Under the pieces are notes generated by a model. That model did no database searches and had not been told where the DNA came from. It saw nothing but the letters and a program-made list of their open reading frames with translations. The position numbers and the translations under genes are program-made. This document shows, one piece after another, positions 8,852 to 18,079 of a stretch of DNA of 64,000 bases; the stretch's first letter is position 1; each line of letters opens with the position of its first letter. The DNA lies in contig JAFGWM010000041.1 of NCBI GenBank assembly GCA_016937155.1, positions 1-64,000 on the forward strand. The letters run 5' to 3'. The stretch is from Deltaproteobacteria bacterium. GTDB taxonomy: Bacteria > Myxococcota_A > Polyangia > HGW-17.

Positions 8852-11800
8852 GTGATGTCATCAAAGATGAAAAAGTCGATTCGGAGACATTTTTTAATGA
8901 GAAAAAATCTATTACTAATGTTGATACTTTCTGTTTCTTTCTCATGCTCCAGCCACGCCTGGGCATCATCCACCAGCAGAAATGAACTGATGGATCTGAA
9001 ATTTACAATATTTTACGTATCTCAGCGCTATCTGGAGCCATCAAGAGTTGATGCAAGTGCGATGTTCATGAGTGGACTTGAAAATGCGGCACGAACAACA
9101 CCTGAAATTATGGTGAGAAAAAATAACAATACCATCGAAGTTGAAGTGATGGGCAAGGTTAAGAGATTCAATGGGAAAATTACAAGCGTTCTGTATCTTA
9201 TGGAGTCATTCTCTGATGTTTATGACTTTTTAAAGGCCCATCTTCCTCCCGATGTAAAAAGAAGCAATGTGGAATATTCCATGATAATAGGAATGCTTGA
9301 GACGCTTGATCCTCACACAAATTTTATGCCTCCGGATATCTTCAAGGAAATGAAAATTCATCACAGTGGTGCCTTCGGTGGACTGGGTATTGTTGTTGCA
9401 GTTTGCGGTGGAAAACTCAGTGTATTAAAGGTTTTACCTTCAGGTCCTGCTTTCAGAACAGGGCTGAAACCTGGAGACGCCATAATTTCAATTGACGGAC
9501 AGATTACTGAAAACCTGAGCCTTCAGGAAGCTGTAAAGAGACTCAGAGGTGAGGTTGGTGATCCTGTTAGTGTTGTTGTTAAACGAGATGGTAAAAAAGT
9601 TCATACCTATAATGTGACAAGAGAGATTATAGCATTTGATGGAGTAAGTTCCCGTTCCATTGACAGTTCTGCTGGTAAACTTGGATACATAAAGATTAAA
9701 AGTTTCCAGATGCCAACCTCCAAACAGGTGAAAAACGCAATTATTGATCTTAAAAAACAGAAAATAAGAGGGTTGATTCTGGATCTGCGGGACAATGGAG
9801 GTGGTCTGCTCAGAAGTGCAATAGAAATAGTCAACTATTTTCTGGACAGCGGAACCATCGTTGCTCAGGTTACAAAAAACACAAGTCGAAGGGGAAGACG
9901 GGAATACAGAGCTGATTTTACTTCAACTATTTTCAAGGGTCCTTTGGTTGTTCTGGTTGACGAGGGCAGTGCAAGTGCCAGTGAAATTGTTGCCGGTTCC
10001 CTGAAATACAGTGGAAGAGCGCTGGTAATCGGTTCAAGAACTTTCGGAAAGGGCAGTGTTCAGGATGTAATTGAATATCCTGCTGACAGTGCTTTGAAAA
10101 TTACCATAAGCCAGTATCTGACTTTTGGTGATATTTCCATTCAGGGTGTAGGTATAGTCCCTGATGTAGAACTTCATGAAGTTAATATTGACAAAAAGAA
10201 AAGGGGAAGACCGGTAATTTATTATACATACGGTAAGGAAAGCATGAAGGAAAGCTCACTTAAAAGTTCTCTTAAAGCTGCGAGAAAGGATATCGGTGCA
10301 AAGAGTACCTATAAAGTCTGGGCTTTAACACCTCCTCCCAAATCAATGCCGTTCAGGTGTCATTACTGTGGTCAGGATCCTGATGATGACTACAGCGCAG
10401 ATAGAGATGCTTTCATTTTTGATGGTGCAATTAAAACGGCCCGTACAGCTCTTGAAGTATATCGTGGCAAACAGATTCACCGAAATATTGCTCTGGTGAA
10501 AATAAAACCTGCTCTTGAAAAGTTTCAACTGGAACAGGACAGGAAAATTGGTGCAAAACTGAAAAAAGTTATGAAAATTGACTGGTCAGACGGTAAAAAC
10601 AAGGATGTAACCCCATCGCTCAGTGTCAGCCTGAAATCAATAAGAAAATCCGTAAATTCATCCTCATGGGCAAAACTTCAGTTGACCGTAAAAAATACCG
10701 GAAAAACACCTGTTCACAGACTGAGAGCTGTAATTAAAAGTTCCAATCCAAGGCTGAATTTCCAGGAGGTACTTTTTGGAATGCTTGCCCCGGGAAGGGA
10801 ATCAAAAAAATTCATAGAAGTAAAAATCCCCAGGGGTGTAAGCCAGAGAACTGACTACGCTGATGCCTTTTTCTACACTGGTCACAAAAAACTTTCTCAG
10901 AAAGCGACAGCATATCTTACGATCAATAAAGCAAAAAACCCTGTGATGAATTTGAGTTATCATTTCAAGGATTTAAAAAACAGTGATGGAAAGCTTGAAG
11001 AGAATGAAACCGGTGAATTCCATATCAGTATAAAAAATAATGGTGATGGTAAGTGTGGAGAATCATCTCTGGTTCTCAAAAACCTTACTGGTTCTCAGGT
11101 GAAAATGATGAATACCCGGGCTGATTTAAGCGATCTTGCCCCGGGAAAAACAAAAAATGTGGTATTCAGAATCAAAGCCCTGAAGACTTCAAAGGATAAG
11201 AATTTTCAGTTCAAACTTGTGTATAAGGATTGTGTTTATGGTCAGAATGTTGAACTGCCCTGGAACGTTGATATCATCTCAGGCGAGTCAAAAAGTATTG
11301 CAGTAAAGAAATATTCAGCATCCTTGCTTCCTGCAGGCACTCTGGTTGATGTGCCATCCGTTAAAAACGGAATTCCTTTATTCTCTGTTCCATCAGGTTC
11401 AACTCTGACTGTGGATGGTATAGTTCATAATGAAGGTGTTAAGTGGTCAAGAATAGTGACCGGTGATAAAAAATTCCCTCATGTCTTTGTAAAAACCATT
11501 TACCTGAAAAAACCATCCGCGAAGACAAAAGTGAAATTTACCAGAATATTCAATTTCTCACCTCCGGTGATAAGTCTTTCTGATTATTCTCTGAAGACGG
11601 ATAAAAATCAGGCAATCATTGAGGGAATTATGAAGGATTCTGATGGTCTCAGGGATTATTACGTAACAGTTTCAAATATCAAAAAGAGAATTTTTGGAAA
11701 GAAAGTGGATTATCATGTTCTGAATGGAGCTACCCAGAATCGTTTTAAGGCAAGAGTTCCACTTACTGAGGGTATTAATATTATTTCAATCACTGCCAGA

Positions 11801-11854
11801 GATAACTCCAAAGCCAGCAGTTCCGAAAATGCGGTTGTGCTGTATCATAAATGA
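8852..11854 (+). CDS. Exported S41 (C-terminal processing) protease with long beta-rich tail
   Basis: This is a periplasmic or surface serine protease of the CtpA/Prc family, about 1000 residues long, where CtpA proteins are usually 400-550. A signal peptide ends near SHAWA. A helical region follows, then a PDZ domain (about residues 165-260, GLGIVVAV) and the S41 core. The core has SASASEIVAG with probable catalytic Ser375 and GKGS with Lys400, spaced 25 apart. After a CHYC pair near residue 510 come two CARDB-like sandwiches (LTVKNTG and ISIKNNGDG), an SH3-like piece and an Ig-like domain that ends the protein. Starts at 8852, 8855 and 8867 are all possible, and none has a good ribosome site. 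The protease call is firm; the tail domains are inferred. Confidence 0.9.
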   Translation: MMSSKMKKSIRRHFLMRKNLLLMLILSVSFSCSSHAWASSTSRNELMDLKFTIFYVSQRYLEPSRVDASAMFMSGLENAARTTPEIMVRKNNNTIEVEVMGKVKRFNGKITSVLYLMESFSDVYDFLKAHLPPDVKRSNVEYSMIIGMLETLDPHTNFMPPDIFKEMKIHHSGAFGGLGIVVAVCGGKLSVLKVLPSGPAFRTGLKPGDAIISIDGQITENLSLQEAVKRLRGEVGDPVSVVVKRDGKKVHTYNVTREIIAFDGVSSRSIDSSAGKLGYIKIKSFQMPTSKQVKNAIIDLKKQKIRGLILDLRDNGGGLLRSAIEIVNYFLDSGTIVAQVTKNTSRRGRREYRADFTSTIFKGPLVVLVDEGSASASEIVAGSLKYSGRALVIGSRTFGKGSVQDVIEYPADSALKITISQYLTFGDISIQGVGIVPDVELHEVNIDKKKRGRPVIYYTYGKESMKESSLKSSLKAARKDIGAKSTYKVWALTPPPKSMPFRCHYCGQDPDDDYSADRDAFIFDGAIKTARTALEVYRGKQIHRNIALVKIKPALEKFQLEQDRKIGAKLKKVMKIDWSDGKNKDVTPSLSVSLKSIRKSVNSSSWAKLQLTVKNTGKTPVHRLRAVIKSSNPRLNFQEVLFGMLAPGRESKKFIEVKIPRGVSQRTDYADAFFYTGHKKLSQKATAYLTINKAKNPVMNLSYHFKDLKNSDGKLEENETGEFHISIKNNGDGKCGESSLVLKNLTGSQVKMMNTRADLSDLAPGKTKNVVFRIKALKTSKDKNFQFKLVYKDCVYGQNVELPWNVDIISGESKSIAVKKYSASLLPAGTLVDVPSVKNGIPLFSVPSGSTLTVDGIVHNEGVKWSRIVTGDKKFPHVFVKTIYLKKPSAKTKVKFTRIFNFSPPVISLSDYSLKTDKNQAIIEGIMKDSDGLRDYYVTVSNIKKRIFGKKVDYHVLNGATQNRFKARVPLTEGINIISITARDNSKASSSENAVVLYHK

Positions 11855-12040
11855 TCCCGGTTAAGGTAAATCTCAAAATTTACTTCATTTTTTCATATTC
11901 CTATGATTGCGGATTTTTTCAGAAACCCTCTCTAATCTATACGTAAAAATAATTTCAGGTGTTTTTTAACAGTATCAGCTGGTATGGTTGCATTTTTTTT
12001 GAAATATGAACTATAATCCCAGCCTGAAATGGTGATATGA

Positions 12041-13411
12041 ATGTCCACTTCGATTGTGTTATGTATTTTGTTGCTGTTTTCCGGTTTAACCGCGAATTCA
12101 GAAAAAGAGAAGCTGCCGGGGAAATCCGGTAACTATGCAGGTTATCTTGAAAGAAAACCCTACGTCCAGCATGTTACACCGACTCAGTTGAGTATTCTTT
12201 GGGAAACACCCATACCTGAAGAATGTGAAATCACACTTACAAGTAAGGTTACGGACTATGTAAAAACACTAAAATCCCCTAAAAACAAGCATCATGAAGT
12301 GCGATTCACCGGGTTAGCACCCAAGACTGAATATGATTATTCTGTGAAATCCATTCAGGGAACTTATTCTGGAACGGTTAAAACTCAGGTTACAGGAGAT
12401 GAACCCTTTACTTTTCTTGTTTATGGAGACAACAGGTACGGCCACAGGGTTCATCAGACCATAGTGAATATGATGGCCCTTGAAAAAGCCTCTTTTTATA
12501 TAAATACAGGGGATCTCGTTGATGACGGACTGGTACGAAAAAACTGGTGGAGATTTTTTAGAATAGAAAACATCCTGATGAAAAATATCCCGTTATATCC
12601 GGCTGTGGGTAATCATGAAAACTGTTTTGGTGTTGGGGAAAGACTCTGGAGGCGTTATTTCGCATTGCCCCTTAATGGTCCACAAAAGGAAAAAGCATAT
12701 TTTATGGACTGGGGAAATTCCAGATTCATTTTCCTGAATACTAATGAGTCGCTTCTTGGTTCAACACAAATCAAGTGGTTCCGGGATACACTGAAGGAAA
12801 CTGCACTGAATAAAACTGTTCGTCATATCTTTGTGATAGTTCACCAGTCTCCATATACAAGCGGTCCTCATGGTCCAAATACGGATCTGATAGACAGCGG
12901 TGCTGTAAGTGATATGCGAAAATTTGGAGTTACCATGATTTTCGCAGGACATGATCATATTTATGAAAGAGGCAGGGTTGATGGTCTGAATTACGTTATA
13001 AGCGGTGGAGGTGGAGCTCCCATATACTATATCAGGACTCATTCAAAGAACAGTCTCATAGCTGAGCCTGTGTATCACTATATAAGGGTTATGGTTCACG
13101 GAAGTACGATTGAATACAAGGCCATGAGAAGTGACGGAACTCTTCTTGATTTTTTTGTAACCAGGAAAATTTCCGATTCAAAGGGACGCGTTTCCTTTAA
13201 GATAATAAAAGAATTTAACAAGGATGCTAATGAATCTGAACCTGAATCGGATTCATCCGTAATGAAGCCATCACTTGAAGAAGAGAAGGAAGTTGAACAG
13301 ATTGAAAAATCAGAAAAAAAAGAAAGTCTGAATATTTTACTGGTTCTGATAATGATTTTACTTGGTCTTGGGGGAGCCTTTGCTGTGGTTCTAAAAATCC
13401 GAAGTCGATAA
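12041..13411 (+). CDS. Membrane-anchored purple-acid-phosphatase-like metallophosphatase
   Basis: This is a calcineurin-like metallophosphoesterase of 456 residues with a purple-acid-phosphatase layout. It has a signal peptide (residues 1-20), a fibronectin-like N-terminal domain (about 35-120, 'YVQHVTPTQLSILW') and the dinuclear metal core. The core motifs are YGDNR, INTGDLVDDG, AVGNHEN, VIVHQSPY and AGHDHIYERG. A charged Glu/Lys linker then leads to a C-terminal membrane helix with a basic end (KIRSR), so the enzyme is probably tethered with its catalytic domain outside the cytoplasm. The substrate cannot be read from sequence; phosphomonoesters are the family norm. It is convergent with dnaA, with only four bases between the stop codons. 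Confidence 0.88.
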   Translation: MSTSIVLCILLLFSGLTANSEKEKLPGKSGNYAGYLERKPYVQHVTPTQLSILWETPIPEECEITLTSKVTDYVKTLKSPKNKHHEVRFTGLAPKTEYDYSVKSIQGTYSGTVKTQVTGDEPFTFLVYGDNRYGHRVHQTIVNMMALEKASFYINTGDLVDDGLVRKNWWRFFRIENILMKNIPLYPAVGNHENCFGVGERLWRRYFALPLNGPQKEKAYFMDWGNSRFIFLNTNESLLGSTQIKWFRDTLKETALNKTVRHIFVIVHQSPYTSGPHGPNTDLIDSGAVSDMRKFGVTMIFAGHDHIYERGRVDGLNYVISGGGGAPIYYIRTHSKNSLIAEPVYHYIRVMVHGSTIEYKAMRSDGTLLDFFVTRKISDSKGRVSFKIIKEFNKDANESEPESDSSVMKPSLEEEKEVEQIEKSEKKESLNILLVLIMILLGLGGAFAVVLKIRSR

Positions 13412-13415
13412 GAAA

Positions 13416-14741
13416 CTACTCAATACCCTTGAGTATTAGCTGTTCAAGTTTTTTTATCTCCTGATTTGTTTTGATATCCTTACTTCTCAGTTTTTCTACT
13501 TTGCCTACGGCACTTACCACGGTTGAATGAGCCTTTTTTCTGAAACTTCTTGATATCTCAGGAAATGATGAATCTGTATGCTTTTTGGCAAGATACATTG
13601 CCACCTGACGGGGTCTTGCATACTTGAGTTCTCTTTTATTTCCTGTGAGTTCTTCAGGAGTTATTTCATAAAAGTCAGCTACAAGCTGCTGCAGTGATCT
13701 GATGTCAGGTTTAGGCTTGGGACTGTTAATATCAAGGAGTGAAAGTTCCACCTCAATATCCCGTGGTACAACTTCCCTGCTTTCAATGAGAGATCGGGTA
13801 AAAATTCTTTTCAAAAGACCTTCAATATGTCTCATATCACAAAATGGAGCAGCCCCGATGATATTCACCATTTCTTCTGACAGAGAAAGGCCAAGATCCT
13901 TTGCTTTCATTTCAGCAATTTTTCCTCTGAGCTCTTCTCCGGGTGTTGACATCTCAACTAAAAGTCCCCATGTGAATCTTGAAAGAAGTGCTGATTCAAA
14001 ACGGGATGATGATGAAGGGTGCTGTGCTCCGATAAGTACAATCTGTGCTCCGCTATCATACAGCTGGTTGAAAATATTATAGAATGTTTCCTGAGTCTTA
14101 TCTTTTCCCTGCAAAAACTGAACATCATCAAGGATGAGAAGATCAAGGTCGCTGAACAGACCATAAAAACTCTTGTATTCCTGACTCATAACAGTGGCAT
14201 AATACTTGTTGTAAAAGTCATGAGAACTGAGATATCTCGTGTTTTTGCCTCTAACTGCAAATTCTTCAAGGAGTGCTTTGGCAAGCCATGTTTTTCCGAT
14301 TCCACTGGGTCCGTAGAGAAAAAGTGGATTCCATTTGCCTGGATGTCTAAGGATCTGTTTACAGACAGCAACTGAAAAAGAGTTTTCTTCGCCAAGGGCA
14401 ACACGGTTCAATCCACCTGTGTGAATTTTCTTTTCCTTTGGCTGTTGCACTGCCAGTTGAGGTTTTACAAATGGTGGATCATTTATAACAGTTTCGGTAC
14501 CTGTGTCACAGATCAGATCTATTGAAATTTTTTTCCCAAGGAGATCTGATAGCAGCGTTTCAGTAAGATGCTGATAATTAACTTTGAAATGGCGAAGCAT
14601 CATTTCATTGGGAGCCTGAAGTGTAACGATTCCATCCTTGAAAAGAACCCTCTTCATAGGGGCTACCCAAAGCCCGTAGTTAATGGGAGTTATTTCTTTT
14701 TCCAGCAGTTTTTCAAGGTCTTTCCAGATTTTGTCAGTCAT
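13416..14741 (-). CDS. dnaA: Chromosomal replication initiator DnaA
   Basis: DnaA is the AAA+ ATPase that opens the replication origin. All domains are present in 441 residues: the N-terminal helicase-contact domain (IWKDLEKLLEKEI), Walker A GPSGIGKT, Walker B LLILDDVQF, the arginine-finger region LLSRFTWG, sensor 2 in DMRHIEGLL, and the C-terminal helix-turn-helix (ARPRQVAMYLAKK, KKAHSTVVSAV). The usual Asp of the 'DHTTV' signature is Ala here, while the His and the following Ser/Thr are kept. GGTGGAG lies just before the ATG. The neighbours are not dnaN, recF or gyrB, and no DnaA-box cluster was seen nearby, so this may lie away from oriC or be a second copy. Confidence 0.92.
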   Translation of the reverse strand: MTDKIWKDLEKLLEKEITPINYGLWVAPMKRVLFKDGIVTLQAPNEMMLRHFKVNYQHLTETLLSDLLGKKISIDLICDTGTETVINDPPFVKPQLAVQQPKEKKIHTGGLNRVALGEENSFSVAVCKQILRHPGKWNPLFLYGPSGIGKTWLAKALLEEFAVRGKNTRYLSSHDFYNKYYATVMSQEYKSFYGLFSDLDLLILDDVQFLQGKDKTQETFYNIFNQLYDSGAQIVLIGAQHPSSSSRFESALLSRFTWGLLVEMSTPGEELRGKIAEMKAKDLGLSLSEEMVNIIGAAPFCDMRHIEGLLKRIFTRSLIESREVVPRDIEVELSLLDINSPKPKPDIRSLQQLVADFYEITPEELTGNKRELKYARPRQVAMYLAKKHTDSSFPEISRSFRKKAHSTVVSAVGKVEKLRSKDIKTNQEIKKLEQLILKGIE

Positions 14742-14878
14742 AAAACTCCACCGAATCCATGATGATCATATTCCCCGAAATATATCATCAAGTATCAATG
14801 ATCTCAACCAATCCACTGTCAAAATTATAACTAGTTGAAATTATTGTATAAATAAAAAATAAGAAAAAGCCTGTTTTC

Positions 14879-14916
14879 AGTGTATATGAAGGTTTGATAA
14901 TTGCGAAATATACACT
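14879..14916. repeat. Inverted repeat upstream of dnaA and the Cys-rich gene
   Basis: A perfect 9-base inverted repeat, AGTGTATAT at 14879-14887 and ATATACACT at 14908-14916, is separated by 20 bases. It lies in the 266-base A+T-rich gap between divergent dnaA and the cysteine-rich protein gene, about 140 bases from the dnaA start and 92 bases before the other start. It could be an operator. It does not match the DnaA-box consensus. Confidence 0.35.
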
Positions 14917-15007
14917 TCATAACATATCTTTTTGGGAAGCAGGTTTGAAACTTTGCGATAATCATTAATTTATGGAAGAATCGCCGGTGAATATTCAGGA
15001 GTGTTTC

Positions 15008-16726
15008 ATGAAACCATTGAAAATATTAGTTTCTTTATTTGCGGTATCTTTATTTATTTTCCTGCCAGGGGTAGTTCAGGCAACGAAGAGGTGCCCTAAA
15101 GGCAAAATGCTGGAAAAGGGTAAATGTATATACAGGGTATGTCCGGAAGGAATGATGAGGGCCAAAAACCGTCATTGCTACTGTCGCGGTGGATATAAGT
15201 GGGAAAAAAGAAAACGATACTGTGTACCTTTAAAGTGTTCAAAAGGGATGTTCAGGGGAAGTGATGAAAGATGTTACTGCCCGGGAAACATGAATAAGAT
15301 CATATATAAAGGGAAAAAATGTTGTGTTCCCAAGAAATGTCCACCCAACCATGAAGTTGATGTTTCATCGGGGAAATGTATTTTAAAATGCCCTGCGGGT
15401 ACAATAAAGCCTCTGGGAAAAAACTATTGTGTCAGCCTCAAATGCCTGCCTGGCTTTAAAAGGGACCGAAAAACCCGTCGCTGTGTTGCGTTAAAATGTC
15501 CATCAGGTAAAATTATTGGAAAAACAGGCAAATGTGTAAGTAAAAAGTGCGTTTCTCCATATGTCAGAAATAAAAATACAATGGAATGTGAATTGCCACC
15601 GTGTCCCAGAGGAAAAATAAGACCTGTGGGAAAGAAAAACTGTGTGAGGATGGTTTGTCCGAAGGGAAGTAAAAGAGATTCTTCAGGAAGGTGTGAGTGT
15701 GACAGCTCCTCCAAATGGGAACCATCGGGGAAATACTGTGTTCCCAGAGACTGTACTTCCAAGGGTTACAGGGCAAGTGATTACAGATGTTATCCATGTG
15801 GCAAGGGAAAATTTCGACCAGCAGGCGCATCTGTATGTGTAAGAACAAAGTGTCCCAAATTTGCTGTAAGAGAAAAAACAACCGGAAAATGTGTGTGTCC
15901 TGAAGGTATGAGCGAGAATTCCAGTGGAAGCAGATGTGTAAAAAGTGTATGTCCCGAAGGTCATATCCGGGGGAAAAATGGTCAGTGCGTGTGTAAAAGT
16001 GGTTTTAGACTGTTTGGCCGTGGGGGATACTGTGTTCCGATAGATTGTACTGAAAAAGCCTATCGTGGGAAAGATGGAAGGTGTGTAAATTGTCCTCCGG
16101 GAAAATTCAGACCTGCAAATTCAGAAAAATGCTTCTGGAAACCGTGCCCAGGGGGAAAAACACGTGATATATCAGGAAAATGTCCACAAAAATTGAAATG
16201 CGGTGGAGAAATGCGATTTTCTTTGGACAGGAAACGCTGTGTGCCCAGAAAGTGTCCCAAAGGTGAGAGACGGGATCCGGTTACCGAAAACTGTATTGGA
16301 AAAGGTCCAAAAAAACGGTGTAAAACAGGTTATCATGCATCCAAAGCTAATATTTGCGTTCCTGATGAATGTCGATATGGTCAGGTGAGGAATTCCAGAG
16401 GTGAATGTGTTTCGCGAAAGTGTCCTTCAGGATGGATAAACAAAGGAAACAAATGCATTAAAAGTGTACCATCAGGAAATACACGCAAAATCTGTCCCTC
16501 AGGTACTTTTCTTAATCCCTCGGGAAAGTGTGTTCCTGCACCGTGCCGTAAGGGCTTTGTCAGACCGAGTGATAAGCTTGAGGTATGTCTGCCTCTTAAG
16601 GGTGCCTACTGGAAAAAGTGTCCCCGGAAAGGGACTGTACGTACCAGAATAGGAACATGTGTCAAACGTAAAAAACTATCATGTCCCGCTGGATTCAGAA
16701 GAATTGGTAATCGATGTTACTTCTGA
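15008..16726 (+). CDS. Secreted basic cysteine-rich repeat protein
   Basis: This is an exported protein of 572 residues with a signal peptide ending near VVQA. The mature part carries 63 cysteines by my count and is rich in Lys, Arg and Gly. It is built of roughly 30-residue units of the pattern C-P-x-G-x(3-6)-R-x(5-10)-C-V-x(2)-x-C, repeated to the end, sometimes with a CxC variant (RCYC, KCVC). This looks like chained small disulfide knots, comparable in style to TIL or EGF-like modules, but I cannot assign a family. The start is ATG 15008, with AGGAG 7 bases upstream; the in-frame ATG 14972 has no site. The strong positive charge suggests binding to an acidic polymer or cell surface. The function is unknown. 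Confidence 0.8.
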   Translation: MKPLKILVSLFAVSLFIFLPGVVQATKRCPKGKMLEKGKCIYRVCPEGMMRAKNRHCYCRGGYKWEKRKRYCVPLKCSKGMFRGSDERCYCPGNMNKIIYKGKKCCVPKKCPPNHEVDVSSGKCILKCPAGTIKPLGKNYCVSLKCLPGFKRDRKTRRCVALKCPSGKIIGKTGKCVSKKCVSPYVRNKNTMECELPPCPRGKIRPVGKKNCVRMVCPKGSKRDSSGRCECDSSSKWEPSGKYCVPRDCTSKGYRASDYRCYPCGKGKFRPAGASVCVRTKCPKFAVREKTTGKCVCPEGMSENSSGSRCVKSVCPEGHIRGKNGQCVCKSGFRLFGRGGYCVPIDCTEKAYRGKDGRCVNCPPGKFRPANSEKCFWKPCPGGKTRDISGKCPQKLKCGGEMRFSLDRKRCVPRKCPKGERRDPVTENCIGKGPKKRCKTGYHASKANICVPDECRYGQVRNSRGECVSRKCPSGWINKGNKCIKSVPSGNTRKICPSGTFLNPSGKCVPAPCRKGFVRPSDKLEVCLPLKGAYWKKCPRKGTVRTRIGTCVKRKKLSCPAGFRRIGNRCYF

Positions 16727-16846
16727 GAACTTTTGCATCTGTATAAAAATACCCTGTTAATTCATTTAAAGTAGACAAGTGGAAAATAGAAAGTTAGATT
16801 CATCCAACTACTGTTTTAGAGGTTTTTAATCTGAAAGGAGCACAGT

Positions 16847-17854
16847 ATGACGAAAGTTTTAGACACGGTCCTGTTACTTGCACTTCCTGCCTCTGGTAAA
16901 TCTGAAGTCAGAAAGTATCTTGAAGGACTGACTCATGAGCAGTGTGCAACTGATTTTCATATGGGTGAGACCCTTCAGTTGGATGATTATCCCTATGTTC
17001 ATTTTATGCATCGTATAGATGATGAACTTCACGCCCGTGGGCAATCCTATGTTTTCTACAAGGGACCGGATCGTCCGTTTCAAAATGATTTTGAATGGGG
17101 TACTCTGATTGAACTTCTGAATGAGGACTATGATGACCTCATGGCTGGTAGAATCACCAAGGTTCCCAGCGCATCCCAGCATCTTTTTGACAGACTGGAT
17201 TGTGCCAGAGAAAAATCAGGTTTGGAACCGGCACTGGGAATGATTCCCTATAAAATCAGGTGTGAGATTGCCGCTGTTATGGAAGAGGAAGTTGCTGAGG
17301 AACTCGCTCAGAAGAACAAAACCTGCTCCATGGAGCGCAAGGGAAGAACTGTTGTGATTGAAGCTGCAAGGGGAGGCCCGAACGGCAGTGCATTTCCTCT
17401 TACCCCACCCCATGGTTATCAGTATTCTCTTTCCAAATTTTCCAATGCTATTTTGGATGGTGCGGGCATTTTATATGTCAAAGTCACTCCTGATGAATCA
17501 AGAAAGAAGAATATAGAGCGAGGAAAACCTGACGGTCAGGGAAGTATCCTTCATCACAGTGTTCCGATGGAAGTTATGCTTGGACAGTACGGTTGTGATG
17601 ATATGGAATATCTTCTGAGTGTTACAGACATTCCAAACACTGTTAAAATAGAAAGACTTGAAGTAGAGAAAGATGGCGATGAAAGTCGTTATGTTATGAA
17701 AAAATGGAATCTTCCCCTTGGTGTTTTTGATAACACTGACGATCTCACCACTTTTATCAGAAAACCCAGAGATAAATGGGAAGATGGTGAAGTTAGCTCA
17801 ATTCACAATGGTCTGAAAAGTGCCTTTGATATTCTCGCAAGTCGCACTTTCTAG
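16847..17854 (+). CDS. Uncharacterised P-loop protein
   Basis: This is a 335-residue cytoplasmic protein with a Walker-A-like loop at its start, LLLALPASGKSEV, in the style of small-molecule or nucleotide kinases. No clear Walker B or lid motif of a named kinase was found. Later segments include 'VVIEAARGGPNGSAF', 'HGYQYSLSKF' and 'VKVTPDESRKKNIERGKP'; the last resembles the lid region of P-loop kinases. AAAGGAG lies just upstream of the ATG. The gene has more than 100 bases free on both sides and is probably a single transcription unit. I do not recognise the family. An ATP- or GTP-dependent phosphotransferase is a guess. Confidence 0.75.
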   Translation: MTKVLDTVLLLALPASGKSEVRKYLEGLTHEQCATDFHMGETLQLDDYPYVHFMHRIDDELHARGQSYVFYKGPDRPFQNDFEWGTLIELLNEDYDDLMAGRITKVPSASQHLFDRLDCAREKSGLEPALGMIPYKIRCEIAAVMEEEVAEELAQKNKTCSMERKGRTVVIEAARGGPNGSAFPLTPPHGYQYSLSKFSNAILDGAGILYVKVTPDESRKKNIERGKPDGQGSILHHSVPMEVMLGQYGCDDMEYLLSVTDIPNTVKIERLEVEKDGDESRYVMKKWNLPLGVFDNTDDLTTFIRKPRDKWEDGEVSSIHNGLKSAFDILASRTF

Positions 17855-17954
17855 TTGATCTCAGGATTTTTCTTCATACTGAAAATATACTCTTTTTATA
17901 TTCTTCAAAATTAATTCAAGTTAACTGTTGCCAAGGAAATCTGTTACTCATAGG

Positions 17955-17999
17955 ATACCGGTATGAACCCGGTATGATAGGTTCTGTGCCATCAGAGCC
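17955..17999 (+). ncRNA. Two adjacent hairpins in the leader of the threonine dehydrogenase gene
   Basis: Two possible stem-loops lie side by side 80-125 bases before the dehydrogenase start. The first is ATACCGG (17955-17961), a 7-base loop, then CCGGTAT (17969-17975), a perfect 7-base stem. The second is GGTTCTG (17980-17986), a 6-base loop, then CAGAGCC (17993-17999), 7 pairs with one wobble. There is no T-run, so they are not a standard terminator. A structured leader or small RNA is possible. Confidence 0.3.
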
Positions 18000-18079
18000 G
18001 GGAGATATCGCTGGAAAAAACTATATTGATTACAGACTGTTAATTAACTCTTTGCTGAATGTTAATAAGTGAGGTGCAT

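Noticed and set aside
14742-15007. oriC next to dnaA
   Set aside because: A+T-rich, but no cluster of TTATNCACA-type boxes was seen on either strand.
15424-15964. Several minus-strand open frames across the Cys-rich gene
   Set aside because: They mirror the biased TGT/TGC, AAA and GGA codons of the repeat protein and have no ribosome sites.
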